From the NCBI GenBank assembly GCA_964512655.1, contig CAZEJT010000003.1, positions 248,001-312,000 of the forward strand: DNA of 64,000 bases. Reading direction: 5' to 3'. Origin of the DNA: VBOC01 sp964512655. Lineage in GTDB: Bacteria; Bacteroidota; Ignavibacteria; UBA10030; SZUA-254. Both the position numbers and the translations under genes were made by a program. The notes below the pieces were generated by a model that did no database searches, was not told the origin of the DNA, and saw nothing but the letters and a program-made list of their open reading frames with translations. Positions 8,424 to 17,035 of this stretch are shown piece by piece; position 1 is the stretch's first letter, and each line of letters begins with the position of its first letter.

Positions 8424-9163
8424 GGGATAGAGCGACTTTTGCGATCTGGCGCGGTGATCCAGGCGGCGGCAGATTCGAGCAGTACGAAACGAAGGTTTCG
8501 GAGGGAATGGTGGTCCTCGACGCCGTCCACCAGATTCAGGGAGAGCAGGCAACTGATCTGGCCGTCCGCTGGAACTGCAAAGCCGGCAAGTGCGGCTCAT
8601 GCTCGGCGGAAGTGAACGGCAATCCCAGGCTAATGTGTATGACACGCCTGAGCGATCTCGACCTCGAAAAGCCGACGACGATAGAGCCGATGCGGACATT
8701 CCCAATCATCAAAGACCTTGTAACCGATGTCTCGTGGAATTTCCGTGTGAAGAAACAGATCAAGCGGTTCCGGCCCAGACCTCCCGACGCCCCAGACGGG
8801 ACCTGGCGGATCGGTCAGCAGGACGTCGATCGCGTTCAGGAATTCCGCAAGTGCATCGAATGTTTCCTCTGTCAGGACGTCTGTCATGTGCTGCGGGAGC
8901 ACCATCTCCACGAGAAATTTGTCGGCCCCAGATACTTCGTGTACGTGGCCTCGCTCGAGATGCACCCTCTCGACAGCGAGGACAGGCTGGAGGAGCTGAA
9001 AAAGGCCCAGGGGGTGGGCCTCTGCAATATTACGAAATGCTGTACGAAGGTTTGTCCGGAGGGTATCACGATCACAGACAACGCGATCATACCGCTGAAG
9101 GAACGGGTTGTCGACCGCTTTTACGACCCGCTCCGAAGGCTCTTACAATTCTTCATGCGCTAA
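8420..9163 (+). CDS. sdhB: succinate dehydrogenase/fumarate reductase iron-sulfur subunit
   Basis: Electron-transfer subunit, 247 aa. The [2Fe-2S] site is NCKAGKCGSCS plus a later Cys (Cys53, 58, 61, 73). The [4Fe-4S] site is CIECFLCQDVC (Cys145, 148, 151, 155). The third cluster is CNITKCCTKVCPEG (Cys202, 207 or 208, 212). The usual Pro follows the last Cys. GTG 8420 is the start, overlapping the sdhA stop as GTGA. Order anchor-A-B with no second anchor gene fits the Sdh1-like type. The final residues FYDPLRRLLQFFMR are typical of the family's C-terminal helix. Confidence 0.95.
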   Translation: MRDRATFAIWRGDPGGGRFEQYETKVSEGMVVLDAVHQIQGEQATDLAVRWNCKAGKCGSCSAEVNGNPRLMCMTRLSDLDLEKPTTIEPMRTFPIIKDLVTDVSWNFRVKKQIKRFRPRPPDAPDGTWRIGQQDVDRVQEFRKCIECFLCQDVCHVLREHHLHEKFVGPRYFVYVASLEMHPLDSEDRLEELKKAQGVGLCNITKCCTKVCPEGITITDNAIIPLKERVVDRFYDPLRRLLQFFMR

Positions 9164-9174
9164 GGGGAACCAAC

Positions 9175-9672
9175 ATGATTACGCTTAAACGATTGTCCGG
9201 ACAAGCCATTCCCGCGGCCCTGGAAAAAGCTGAACGGTATCGTCTGCTCAACGAGCCGAGAGAAGCCGAGAGTATATGCCGGGATATACTCGATGTAGAT
9301 CCCGCGAACCGGACGGCGCAGGTCGTTCTGCTCCTCTCCCTAACGGATCAGTTCGGTGAGGGGAATCTCTCCGAGGTTGAACTGGCGCGGGAGGTTCTGC
9401 CTAGATTGCGCGACGAGTATGAACGCGCTTATTACGGCGGGATCATTTGTGAACGCCGCGCCAAAGCTGTCCTGAGCCGCCGGATGCCGGGCAGCAGGGC
9501 TCATGCCTACGAATGGCTGCGTGAAGCGATGGAACTTTTCGAGAAGGCGGAGTCGACACGGCCGAAGGGAAACGACGACGCGATTCTCCGGTGGAACGCC
9601 TGCGCACGGCTCATGAATGATAACAATCTCGAACCCAGCCGCGAAGAGCGCAGCGAGCAATTTCTGGAATGA
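9175..9672 (+). CDS. small helical (TPR-like) hypothetical protein, 165 aa
   Basis: I do not recognise a named family. The protein is almost wholly alpha-helical. Residues about 12-55 (AALEKAERYRLLNEPREAES, then ICRDILDVDPANRTAQVVL) look like one tetratricopeptide-type helix pair and its successor, and a second pair lies around 100-125. There is no signal peptide. ATG 9175 is preceded by AGGGG and lies 11 bases after sdhB; the longer open frame reaching into sdhB is a shadow. It overlaps the uracil-DNA glycosylase gene by ATGA. Its place between SDH and a repair enzyme gives no clear role; TPR-like proteins often act as assembly scaffolds. Confidence 0.75.
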   Translation: MITLKRLSGQAIPAALEKAERYRLLNEPREAESICRDILDVDPANRTAQVVLLLSLTDQFGEGNLSEVELAREVLPRLRDEYERAYYGGIICERRAKAVLSRRMPGSRAHAYEWLREAMELFEKAESTRPKGNDDAILRWNACARLMNDNNLEPSREERSEQFLE

Positions 9673-10370
9673 ACAGGCCAGAGCTCGACTCGCTTCAGCA
9701 GAAAATCGTCGCGTGCAGGGCGTGCCCCCGGCTGGTGGCATGGCGGGAAAAGGTTGCACGTGACAGGGTTGCGCGATTCAGGGATTCTGTCTATTGGGGC
9801 AAACCGGTGCCGAGCCTGGGCGATCCCGATGCGCGGTTGCTGATTGTGGGTTTGGCCCCTGCCGCGCATGGCGGAAATAGAACCGGCAGGATGTTTACCG
9901 GAGACAGGAGCGGCGACTGGTTGTATGAAACGCTCCATCGATATGGGTTCGCCAGTCAGGCGGCATCCACCTCAACCGCCGACGGGCTCCGCCTGATCGA
10001 CTGTTACATCACTGCGTCCGCCCGCTGTGCGCCTCCGCAGAACAAGCTCTTACCCGCCGAACTGCGCAATTGCAGGCCATACTTAATCCAGGAATTGTGC
10101 CTTCTCAAGAAGGTCCGTGTCATCGTGGCGCTCGGAAAGGTGGCCTTCGATACCGTCCTTAACGTGTTCCGGGAGCTTGAGATTACCTCGCTTCCGAGAC
10201 GGCCCCAATTCAGCCACGGCGAGGAGGTCGTGTTGAACAAGAATCAGTTTTTGATCGCCTCGTACCACCCCAGCCAGCAAAACACATTCACCGGTAAACT
10301 GACGAAACACATGTTCGACGGAGTCTTCCACAGGGCGAGAACCAAGATACTTTCCACCCCGGGGAGATGA
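9669..10370 (+). CDS. uracil-DNA glycosylase, family 5 (UDGb)
   Basis: Removes uracil, and in this family also other deaminated bases, from DNA. The family 5 signature GLAPAAHGGNRTGRMFTGD lies at 61-79; in this family the catalytic Asp/Asn of other UDGs is replaced in motif 1, as seen here by Ala. Motif 2 is HPSQQNTFTG (200-209). Cys16, Cys19, Cys120 and Cys135 are placed as the four ligands of the family's [4Fe-4S] cluster. Length 233 aa is normal. It is known mainly from thermophiles, actinobacteria and related groups. The gene overlaps both neighbours by ATGA, so it is translated with the helical protein before it and the SDR behind it. Confidence 0.93.
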   Translation: MNRPELDSLQQKIVACRACPRLVAWREKVARDRVARFRDSVYWGKPVPSLGDPDARLLIVGLAPAAHGGNRTGRMFTGDRSGDWLYETLHRYGFASQAASTSTADGLRLIDCYITASARCAPPQNKLLPAELRNCRPYLIQELCLLKKVRVIVALGKVAFDTVLNVFRELEITSLPRRPQFSHGEEVVLNKNQFLIASYHPSQQNTFTGKLTKHMFDGVFHRARTKILSTPGR

Positions 10371-11134
10371 CGGGCGAATTCTCGGGGAAAGTCTTTATCG
10401 TTACCGGCGCCTCAAGCGGCATCGGACGGGCAATTGCGCTCATGGCGGCTGAGCGCGGAGCCTCCGTTTCGCTGGTGAGCAGGAGGGAGGGTGAGATGAA
10501 ATCGATCGCCTCGTCGATCCCGAAGGAACGCGTGGAAATAATCCCCGCGGATGTGACGAACGAGGAGGATCGCCTCCGGATCGTGAAAAAGACGGCCGGG
10601 CGCTTCGGAGGTATCGACGTCCTCGTGAATGCCGCGGGCACGATAGCAGGAGGATCGATCGAGACGACGACCCTCGAGCAGTGGGACAAGATGTTTGATA
10701 TCAATGTGCGCTCGCTCTTCCGTTTGACCCAGCTTGCCCTCCCCTCTATTATAGAGCGCAGGGGGAATATCGTTAACCTTTCGAGCGTCACGGGCATTCG
10801 CTCCTTCGCGAACGTCCTGGCGTACTGTGCCAGCAAAGCCGGGGTCGATCAATTGACGCACTGCGCTGCGCTCGAGCTCGGTCCCAAAGGTGTCAGAATC
10901 AATGCAGTCAACCCGGGAGTAGTCGTCACGAACCTTCACAGAGCGGGCGGAATGGCCGAAGACGCATACAAGACATTCCTCGAACACAGCAAGACCACGC
11001 ATCCCCTTGGCCGCGTCGGCACCGCGGAAGAAGTCGCCGAGTTGATTCTCTTTCTGGCGTCTCCTCGCGCAGGCTGGATCACCGGGGGAAGTTTCAGCAT
11101 CGACGGCGGACGAGCGCAGACCTGCGCCCGCTAA
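10367..11134 (+). CDS. short-chain dehydrogenase/reductase (SDR)
   Basis: Classical NAD(P)-dependent SDR of 255 aa. The cofactor motif is TGASSGIG (13-20), NAA (88-90) follows, and the active-site set is Ser139 or Ser140, Tyr153 and Lys157 (YCASK). The ending GWITGGSFSIDGGRAQ matches 3-oxoacyl-ACP-reductase-like and glucose-dehydrogenase-like members, but the substrate cannot be read from the sequence. It overlaps the UDG gene by four bases, which is an odd functional pairing and probably reflects transcriptional packing only. Confidence 0.9.
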   Translation: MTGEFSGKVFIVTGASSGIGRAIALMAAERGASVSLVSRREGEMKSIASSIPKERVEIIPADVTNEEDRLRIVKKTAGRFGGIDVLVNAAGTIAGGSIETTTLEQWDKMFDINVRSLFRLTQLALPSIIERRGNIVNLSSVTGIRSFANVLAYCASKAGVDQLTHCAALELGPKGVRINAVNPGVVVTNLHRAGGMAEDAYKTFLEHSKTTHPLGRVGTAEEVAELILFLASPRAGWITGGSFSIDGGRAQTCAR

Positions 11135-11164
11135 CAGGCAGAGAATTACCCGAATGAGCAAAGA

Positions 11165-12370
11165 ATGAAAAGAACCAAGCGCAGTAAACTCTCACTTGCG
11201 ACAACGGCCATCCACGGAAAGCACCTGCACGCTTTCAAGGGGCCGGTCAACACCCCAATCTACCAGACGAGCACCTACCGGTTCCAGAATTCGAAGGATG
11301 CCATCCGGTTTGCGCACGGCGACCCGAGTGTCTACGTCTACACGCGGTACCACAATCCCACCGTTAACGAAGTGGAAGACCGCATTGCGCTGATGGAAGG
11401 GGGCGATGCCGCGGCTCTCTTTGCGTCCGGCATGGCGGCGATATCCACGACTATCCTCTCAATGTGCCGCGCGGGCGACGAGATCGTAAGCACCCCCGCC
11501 CTGTACGGCGGCTCGTACCGATTCTTTCGCGACACCCTCCCCGGATATTCGATCGCGGTAAAGCACCTCGACCCGGTGTCCCTTGACGACCTTCTCTATC
11601 TGATCACCCCTAAGACTAAAGTCGTCTATTTCGAGACCCCGACAAATCCAACGCTGCGCCTCGTCGATATCGACAGGCTCGTCCGGCTGACCCGCCGGGC
11701 GGAAAAAGAATTCCACAGGAAGTTTACGGTCATCATCGATAATACGTTTGCGACAATCGTCAATCAGGATCCGTTCAAGCACGGCATCGATGTGATCCTC
11801 GAGAGCACAACGAAATATCTCGGCGGACATGCGGATATCATGGGCGGAGTCGTGGTTGGAAAGCGGGCGATGATTGACAGGGTCAAGGGGCTCGCTAAAC
11901 ATCTCGGGGGGTGCGCCGACCCATTTGCAGCGTTTCTTCTCAACCGTAGTCTCAAGACCTTTGAGCTGCGCGTCAGAAAACAAAACGAGAATGCGATGGC
12001 GCTCGCAAGGGCCCTCGAGAAGCACCCGAAGGTTCTGCGCGTTCTGTATCCCGGCCTTCCCTCGCATCCCCAGCACAAGCTGGCGAAGAAGCAGATGTCG
12101 GGATTCGGAGGGATGGTAACGATCGAGGTAAAGGGGGGCGTGAAGGCGGCCGTGAACGTGTGCGACAATCTCAAGGTTGCAATCAACGCGATGTCGCTTG
12201 GCGGAGTGGAGACGCTCGTGAGTATTCCGGTCTACTCCTCCCACATCAACATGAACTCAAACGAGCTGAAGAGCCACGGCGTTACGCCGGGAATGATCAG
12301 GATTTCGGTTGGAATTGAAGGGGTGGAAGACCTGGTACGGGATTTTCAGCAGGCGCTGCGGAAGATATAG
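11165..12370 (+). CDS. PLP-dependent trans-sulfuration enzyme (Cys/Met metabolism family)
   Basis: Member of the cystathionine gamma-synthase / gamma-lyase / methionine gamma-lyase fold. Residues seen are Lys217 in ESTTKYLGGH for the internal aldimine, Asp192 in IDNTFA that pairs with the pyridine nitrogen, Tyr59 and Arg61 in YTRYHNP from the neighbouring subunit, and Tyr114 in ALYGGSY stacking on the cofactor. The position that carries Cys in methionine gamma-lyases (LYGC) has Gly-Ser here, arguing for a cystathionine or homocysteine/cysteine-forming role over MGL. Length is 401 aa. It is the last gene of the long plus-strand run and is followed directly by a 19-bp perfect hairpin. Confidence 0.88.
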   Translation: MKRTKRSKLSLATTAIHGKHLHAFKGPVNTPIYQTSTYRFQNSKDAIRFAHGDPSVYVYTRYHNPTVNEVEDRIALMEGGDAAALFASGMAAISTTILSMCRAGDEIVSTPALYGGSYRFFRDTLPGYSIAVKHLDPVSLDDLLYLITPKTKVVYFETPTNPTLRLVDIDRLVRLTRRAEKEFHRKFTVIIDNTFATIVNQDPFKHGIDVILESTTKYLGGHADIMGGVVVGKRAMIDRVKGLAKHLGGCADPFAAFLLNRSLKTFELRVRKQNENAMALARALEKHPKVLRVLYPGLPSHPQHKLAKKQMSGFGGMVTIEVKGGVKAAVNVCDNLKVAINAMSLGGVETLVSIPVYSSHINMNSNELKSHGVTPGMIRISVGIEGVEDLVRDFQQALRKI

Positions 12371-12372
12371 CA

Positions 12373-12414
12373 ACGCCGGTATAACTTCGCCACGCGGCGA
12401 AGTTATACCGGCGT
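12373..12414. terminator. 19-bp perfect hairpin between convergent genes
   Basis: Left arm 12373-12391 and right arm 12396-12414 are perfect reverse complements of 19 bases, with the 4-base loop ACGC. It begins two bases after the stop of the plus-strand trans-sulfuration gene and ends 20 bases before the end of the minus-strand ABM-like gene. No T-run follows on either side, so it would be a non-classical bidirectional terminator or an mRNA-stabilising hairpin. The arms are not the REP-like unit seen elsewhere in the window. Confidence 0.7.
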
Positions 12415-12434
12415 CTGAGTGAAACGCGGCAGGT

Positions 12435-12737
12435 TTATATCTCGATCTTGAAAATTTCCCGCCGGCCCTCGTCCACGAGTTCGTGGTAGTTCTTCATGAC
12501 TTTCTGGAACTTCGGATCCGCCATCGCCTTGCGTGACATCTCGCCGTACGAATCCAGGTTTTCGACCTCGGATTCCGAAACGACCGTCCAGTAGCGCTCG
12601 CCTGAAAGATCCGTCGATACCCGCATCGACGAGACATAGCCCGCCTTTGTCATGAGCTTTGCGAGATCCTTGAACTTATCGACGAGCGGGCGCACCTGGC
12701 CGGGCTTGCAATGCATAACATCTCTTACGAGGTACAT
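12435..12737 (-). CDS. antibiotic-biosynthesis-monooxygenase-like (ABM, dimeric alpha-beta barrel) protein
   Basis: Small 100-residue protein of ferredoxin-like fold. The opening YLVRDVMHCKPGQVRPLVDK, the middle MRVSTDLSGERYWTVVSE and the helix MSRKAMADPKFQKVMKNY resemble ABM/DUF-type dimeric barrels, some of which are monooxygenases or haem-degrading enzymes, others without known activity. GGAGG lies eight bases before ATG 12737, and a strong promoter is found at 12801-12829. It is monocistronic, bounded by a hairpin on one side and the DUF3857 operon on the other. Function unknown. Confidence 0.75.
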   Translation of the reverse strand: MYLVRDVMHCKPGQVRPLVDKFKDLAKLMTKAGYVSSMRVSTDLSGERYWTVVSESEVENLDSYGEMSRKAMADPKFQKVMKNYHELVDEGRREIFKIEI

Positions 12738-12800
12738 GGTAGTGCCCTCCGATTAATTGATGATTGTTGGAGCGGGATGGTTAATTGAAAACGGTAAGAG

Positions 12801-12829
12801 AATGTACCGAATCCCGCGGAAAGTGTCAA
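12801..12829 (-). promoter_or_regulatory. sigma70-type promoter for the ABM-like gene
   Basis: On the minus strand TTGACA (12824-12829), a 17-base spacer, then TACATT (12801-12806). The predicted transcript starts near 12794 and gives a leader of about 57 bases ahead of ATG 12737. Confidence 0.75.
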
Positions 12830-12843
12830 TCATGAGAGAATCC

Positions 12844-14820
12844 TCACCGGGCGCGTGATGGTGCAACAAGGACCACCTGCTCTCGATCCGACCTGGCCAC
12901 AGACGAAAAAAACTGCCGGTATTCGTCGTACTTCGACGGTGAGATTGAGAAGGGCCGGACCTGAAGATGGCGGACATACAACAGGGCGGTGTCTCCCAAC
13001 GATGTCGTGCTGCTCGCGAACGAGCCGAACGAGTTCTCCAGCGACGAGCTGGCCGGGAGGGCCTCGACCTTGTATCCACCCGGCACCGAGTACTCTACCG
13101 AGTCGATGTCGGTGTAGGGATATATGAATCGAACCGGAGAGAGACGAACCGAAAGCAAGGGCGGAATGTAGCTCCGTCGGTCGGCGATGTTCGGTTGGAA
13201 GAAAAGTCTGTTCATCGAACCGGCGGCCATGCGTGGGACCGAAAGAGACGCGCGTACGATGATTCTCCCGCTGTTGGCATCCAGCCCTTCAACGCTGGAT
13301 TGAAGAATCTTTGCCCCCGTCACCTTTAGATCATTCAGGACCCATCTCTCACGGTCAGTACCCGAGGTCGCATCAAGAGTCTCGCGCACATCGTCTCCCT
13401 GATCTCCTTCCACCATCGTGGTTGAGGAGAGGATTCCCTCTCCGTTTCCGGCGAGCCGGACGCGCATCGTTCTGACCCGCCTATTGACCAGACAGTCACT
13501 CCGCGGGGTCCTGACTATTGAGCCCCCTGCGGGTAGAAGGAGTAAAACATCCCGGTTCTCATCGTCGCAGCCAAGATGTCCGGGCGGAGACGAGCGGCTT
13601 GTGCATTCGAGCCAAACCGTATCCGGCGGCACGGGAACGCAGACGATCATGTGATTGAACTGGTTGCTCGGAAAGGCGGTGATAAGGGGAGGCGCAGCAG
13701 TGCCTCGATTGACAAGCGCGGGATAGGCGGTGATACCGGCCTCCTCCAGGAGCGCAATCATATAATTCGAAAGAGCCTTACAGTCGCCGTAGCCTCTTTC
13801 GTGCACGTAGCTGGCATCATAGGGCTTCCAACCGCCGATCCCGAGCTGGATGCTCACGTATCTTGTTCGGGCCTGCATGTAGTGATAGACCTTGCTGATT
13901 CGCTCTTTGACGCCGGGAGTCGTCTGAGTGATCGAATGAAGGTCTTGCACGGCTGAAAGCGGCAGGCGGCGCAGCCCCGAGGCAAGCGTCGAGCACCACG
14001 ATCCGAATGACTTCCACGACGACATGTCTCCTTCGTAATTTTCCAGACGAAATGTTCCGGGCGCGATGCGGACCACCGATGTTACCGCCTCGATTTCCTC
14101 TTCAGGTTCAAATTTCGGCATCTTCGGGAGGCCGGCTGCGCTCCAAACGTATGATCGTTTGCCGTCTTTCTCCTGGATGTGCGGCAAGAGCGAATCCCGG
14201 TTCGTCCAGTAGCGAAGTTGCACGGAAACAGGCACCAGCACTTCAAAGCGCGAATACTCTACCGGATCCTCGGACTCCTGCGCGTACCAGGGAGGCCAAT
14301 TGATGTACCCGTCAAATGAGCGCTCGTATTCAAAACGAACGGTGTACGGAAGATGGTCGTCATAAAGCTCTGCCGTACTCACGCGTGCGTCCTGGAAGAG
14401 ATCGGCTTCGCTGATGGTACTGTAGTCCCTGATGTCCGAACCTTCAAGAGTTCGGACTTCTTCGCCGCGCGCGTCGTAGATTCTCCCCTCCAGTTTTTCA
14501 ATCCGGCAGAATCTATCGTGTGCGAGCTCAAGAACACCTCTATTTCGCCCCTCTTTGGTAAGGACTGTCACCACTTTGCTCACCCGCTCGCTCGCCCGGC
14601 TGCCATTCCGAACCTCAAAAATTCTGATTTCCCGGCGAAGGACCGCATCCGCCTCCTTGAGCAAACGATCGGGGATTCTCTCAACCGCGAATTGCTTTCC
14701 ATCATCGTCGTTCCGTATGGCATCCCCCATGCTCGAGATCAAGCATGTCAGCGCGACAACACACAGCAGTCTCGACGGACCGTTCAGAAGTACTGTGCGG
14801 TCTCGATTCAAGGGCGTCAC
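12844..14820 (-). CDS. secreted DUF3857 / transglutaminase-like protein (catalytic Cys present)
   Basis: Protein of 658 aa with an N-terminal signal-type hydrophobic stretch (about 17-31), a DUF3857 beta-sandwich domain (about 60-235), a transglutaminase-like core (about 300-420) and a C-terminal beta-rich domain. The core has YVHERGYGDCKALSNYMIAL with Cys347 in the usual GDCK context and later candidate His (NQFNHMIV) and Asp positions. Start is GTG 14820, whose bases overlap the stop of the upstream paralogue (GTGA), so the two are translationally coupled. Such proteins are common in Bacteroidota and relatives at the cell envelope, perhaps cross-linking or cleaving amide bonds; the substrate is unknown. 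Confidence 0.85.
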   Translation of the reverse strand: MTPLNRDRTVLLNGPSRLLCVVALTCLISSMGDAIRNDDDGKQFAVERIPDRLLKEADAVLRREIRIFEVRNGSRASERVSKVVTVLTKEGRNRGVLELAHDRFCRIEKLEGRIYDARGEEVRTLEGSDIRDYSTISEADLFQDARVSTAELYDDHLPYTVRFEYERSFDGYINWPPWYAQESEDPVEYSRFEVLVPVSVQLRYWTNRDSLLPHIQEKDGKRSYVWSAAGLPKMPKFEPEEEIEAVTSVVRIAPGTFRLENYEGDMSSWKSFGSWCSTLASGLRRLPLSAVQDLHSITQTTPGVKERISKVYHYMQARTRYVSIQLGIGGWKPYDASYVHERGYGDCKALSNYMIALLEEAGITAYPALVNRGTAAPPLITAFPSNQFNHMIVCVPVPPDTVWLECTSRSSPPGHLGCDDENRDVLLLLPAGGSIVRTPRSDCLVNRRVRTMRVRLAGNGEGILSSTTMVEGDQGDDVRETLDATSGTDRERWVLNDLKVTGAKILQSSVEGLDANSGRIIVRASLSVPRMAAGSMNRLFFQPNIADRRSYIPPLLSVRLSPVRFIYPYTDIDSVEYSVPGGYKVEALPASSSLENSFGSFASSTTSLGDTALLYVRHLQVRPFSISPSKYDEYRQFFSSVARSDREQVVLVAPSRAR

Positions 14821-16829
14821 TTTGAAGACTTCACCCGCTCGAGGACGATTTGTTCACCCTGAAGGGACACCAGCTTCTGATAAAAATCCTTCAGTCTGCC
14901 ATAGGATGCAGCCGGCAGCTCGGCCGCCTTGAGCCTCAGTGTGCTCGAGATCTGAATATTCCCTTCGTTCACCGTGGTTTTTCTCGAGTAGAGTGCTGCC
15001 TCCTTGCTCAGTTCGATCTCACGATCCAATGGGTATTCTTTGATCGCATAACCGTCCGGAATAGAAAGAGTGGTCACGCTGGAGATATCTCTTCCGTACC
15101 CCAAGTCGAGTGGATACTTTCGTTCCTGTTGTTTGAACGGATTCTTTCTAATTCTATCGGCGATAACCGGACTCACGTACATGAGATCACCCGCCTTCTG
15201 GGCGAAATCTTCGGCTGAGATTGTCGCCCAGGTTTTCAGGGGACTCGTGCTGTTGTCCGCGTGGGTAAATACCACGGAATCTACTGTTATTCCCGCGCCT
15301 TCAAGACCGAAGATTCCTTGAGCAACTGTTTGAGCCTTCCCATCCTGGATATCCCTTCGCTTTTCAAGGCCGCTGTACTCGGCATCCCTGCTCTCCGCGG
15401 TACCATGGATTGCCCCATCGGGACTTAGGGCGATCTTCATTTCGGTATGATGAATGAAGCCCTCCCGTGCGACAAGCCTGACCCACCGGACGGGGCCGGA
15501 CTGAACAACAAGGCCGCTGACGTTGAGCAGTCGATACGGCAGCATTTCCATGGGCCTGAACCGATCCGTCGCATCGAGAAAGCGCTCTGACTCGCCGAGC
15601 TTGACGCCGGCGATCACACAATTGAACTGAGAAACGATTGGGTAGACGTCATGGACGGTGCCGTTTGAGCGGGTGCTGGCGATAACGGGGTATCCGTCAA
15701 TGCCGACGCTCTTCATGAGTGAGAGCAGGAGAAAGTTTATTTCGGCATCGCTTCCTTTTTTCGTCTTAAGCACCTCATCAGGCCCGGCATCCGCGAGGAG
15801 GCGGTGAGAGCCCGTCCATACGATGCTGCTGCGCACGAAATCGTACAATGCTCTGACTTTTTCTTCGGGGGTGGCGAGGCGGGCTGAAACTTCCTGGGCC
15901 TTTCGACTCACGTCTCCTGTCGCGTCGATTCTCTTGCCGAATTTTCCGTCGTCAAGGAGCTCGCTGACCACCGATTCCCAGTTTCTTAAGACATCTACGA
16001 CGCCCCCAGCCGGGCTTGCATAACCGGAGAGCTGCAGCTGCACCTTCATCGCATAGTCTTCCACAGTTGTTATGAAGGGCTCTTCCCGCAATGCGGGCGC
16101 ATCCCGAACCACCCATCTGTACTGGTTGCATCGAGCCAATTCTTCGTGAAGGAAAGCTGAGGTCTCTCCGCTAAAATGCTGAGGCACATGGGTAACCTCA
16201 TTCTGGAAGAAAGGCTCGTATCCGATGTTCACAACGGCATATGCGATTTGCGCCGGGGCGCGCACGCGGTATTCGCTCCAGTGAACGGGTTCTGACAATT
16301 GGAATGTCCAGTCCTCGACGTCGGCGAGGTGCTTAGCCACGATGGTGTAGCGAAACTCTATGATGCAGCCCGGGGCGAGACTCGGCAGCGTAAAGCGGTA
16401 TCGCTTGTGCCTGCCGTCCACGTCCTCCTCAAAAACGGCCTTACTGTCCATATCCTTATGAATAATGTTGCTGTCGCGATCGAGAACGAACGTGGCCCCT
16501 TCGATGTCCTTGCATCGCTGCTCATCGTCCTTCGCAAGAATGATCACCCTCCGGGTGCCCCAGTCGAAGCCTGCAGCGGTAAGAATCTTGATTCGGGTAA
16601 TGCGCGTGAAGACGATGCCGAGCTCGTCATTGAGTGACGATTCGCCATAATCACAGAGGATCAGCGCGGTTGCGTCGCTGTCCGGAGGAATCGGGGCGAT
16701 CCGAAAGTCGCTTCGGGAAATTTTACCCCACTCGATTGGGGGCTCCTGAGCGGGGACTGATTCTTGCAGAAGTACGAGGAGAAAACAAGGGATGAGTATG
16801 AGCAGGGATTGATTATTCACAGATGCCAT
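14817..16829 (-). CDS. secreted DUF3857 / transglutaminase-like protein lacking the catalytic Cys
   Basis: Paralogue of the next gene, 670 aa from ATG 16829, chosen because GGAGGAG lies just upstream and the signal peptide (LLILIPCFLLVLLQESVPAQ) then starts at the right place; a frame extension of 20 residues is rejected. DUF3857 spans about 60-225 and a transglutaminase fold about 325-450. Where the active paralogue has GDCK, this one reads KKGSDAEINFLLL, with Ala362 in place of Cys, so it is probably not a transglutaminase. It could be a structural or ligand-binding partner of the active protein. A promoter lies 157-185 bases upstream. Confidence 0.83.
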   Translation of the reverse strand: MASVNNQSLLILIPCFLLVLLQESVPAQEPPIEWGKISRSDFRIAPIPPDSDATALILCDYGESSLNDELGIVFTRITRIKILTAAGFDWGTRRVIILAKDDEQRCKDIEGATFVLDRDSNIIHKDMDSKAVFEEDVDGRHKRYRFTLPSLAPGCIIEFRYTIVAKHLADVEDWTFQLSEPVHWSEYRVRAPAQIAYAVVNIGYEPFFQNEVTHVPQHFSGETSAFLHEELARCNQYRWVVRDAPALREEPFITTVEDYAMKVQLQLSGYASPAGGVVDVLRNWESVVSELLDDGKFGKRIDATGDVSRKAQEVSARLATPEEKVRALYDFVRSSIVWTGSHRLLADAGPDEVLKTKKGSDAEINFLLLSLMKSVGIDGYPVIASTRSNGTVHDVYPIVSQFNCVIAGVKLGESERFLDATDRFRPMEMLPYRLLNVSGLVVQSGPVRWVRLVAREGFIHHTEMKIALSPDGAIHGTAESRDAEYSGLEKRRDIQDGKAQTVAQGIFGLEGAGITVDSVVFTHADNSTSPLKTWATISAEDFAQKAGDLMYVSPVIADRIRKNPFKQQERKYPLDLGYGRDISSVTTLSIPDGYAIKEYPLDREIELSKEAALYSRKTTVNEGNIQISSTLRLKAAELPAASYGRLKDFYQKLVSLQGEQIVLERVKSSK

Positions 16830-16985
16830 TGTTTGCTCCTCCGAAGATTTGGATCTTCCGTTCCTGGCCCCCGCGAGCTGAGGGCTCACCTTGGCATCCG
16901 GTCGTTCATTCCTCCCCGCTTGCGAAGCGCCTCAATCAGTTCTGAACGCCGCACCCAGGCTGGCGTCCGGCATCGCTGTGCCGCT

Positions 16986-17014
16986 AAGATACTATTAGTA
17001 AAATATGATGTCAA
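16986..17014 (-). promoter_or_regulatory. sigma70-type promoter for the DUF3857 pair
   Basis: Minus strand TTGACA (17009-17014), 17-base spacer, TATCTT (16986-16991). It lies just after the kinase stop codon at 17036 and gives a leader of about 150 bases for the pair, so the pair is not simply read through from the kinase operon. The leader (16830-16980) shows no recognisable riboswitch. Confidence 0.75.
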
Positions 17015-17035
17015 GGTAGGGTGGCGTCCCGCCGA

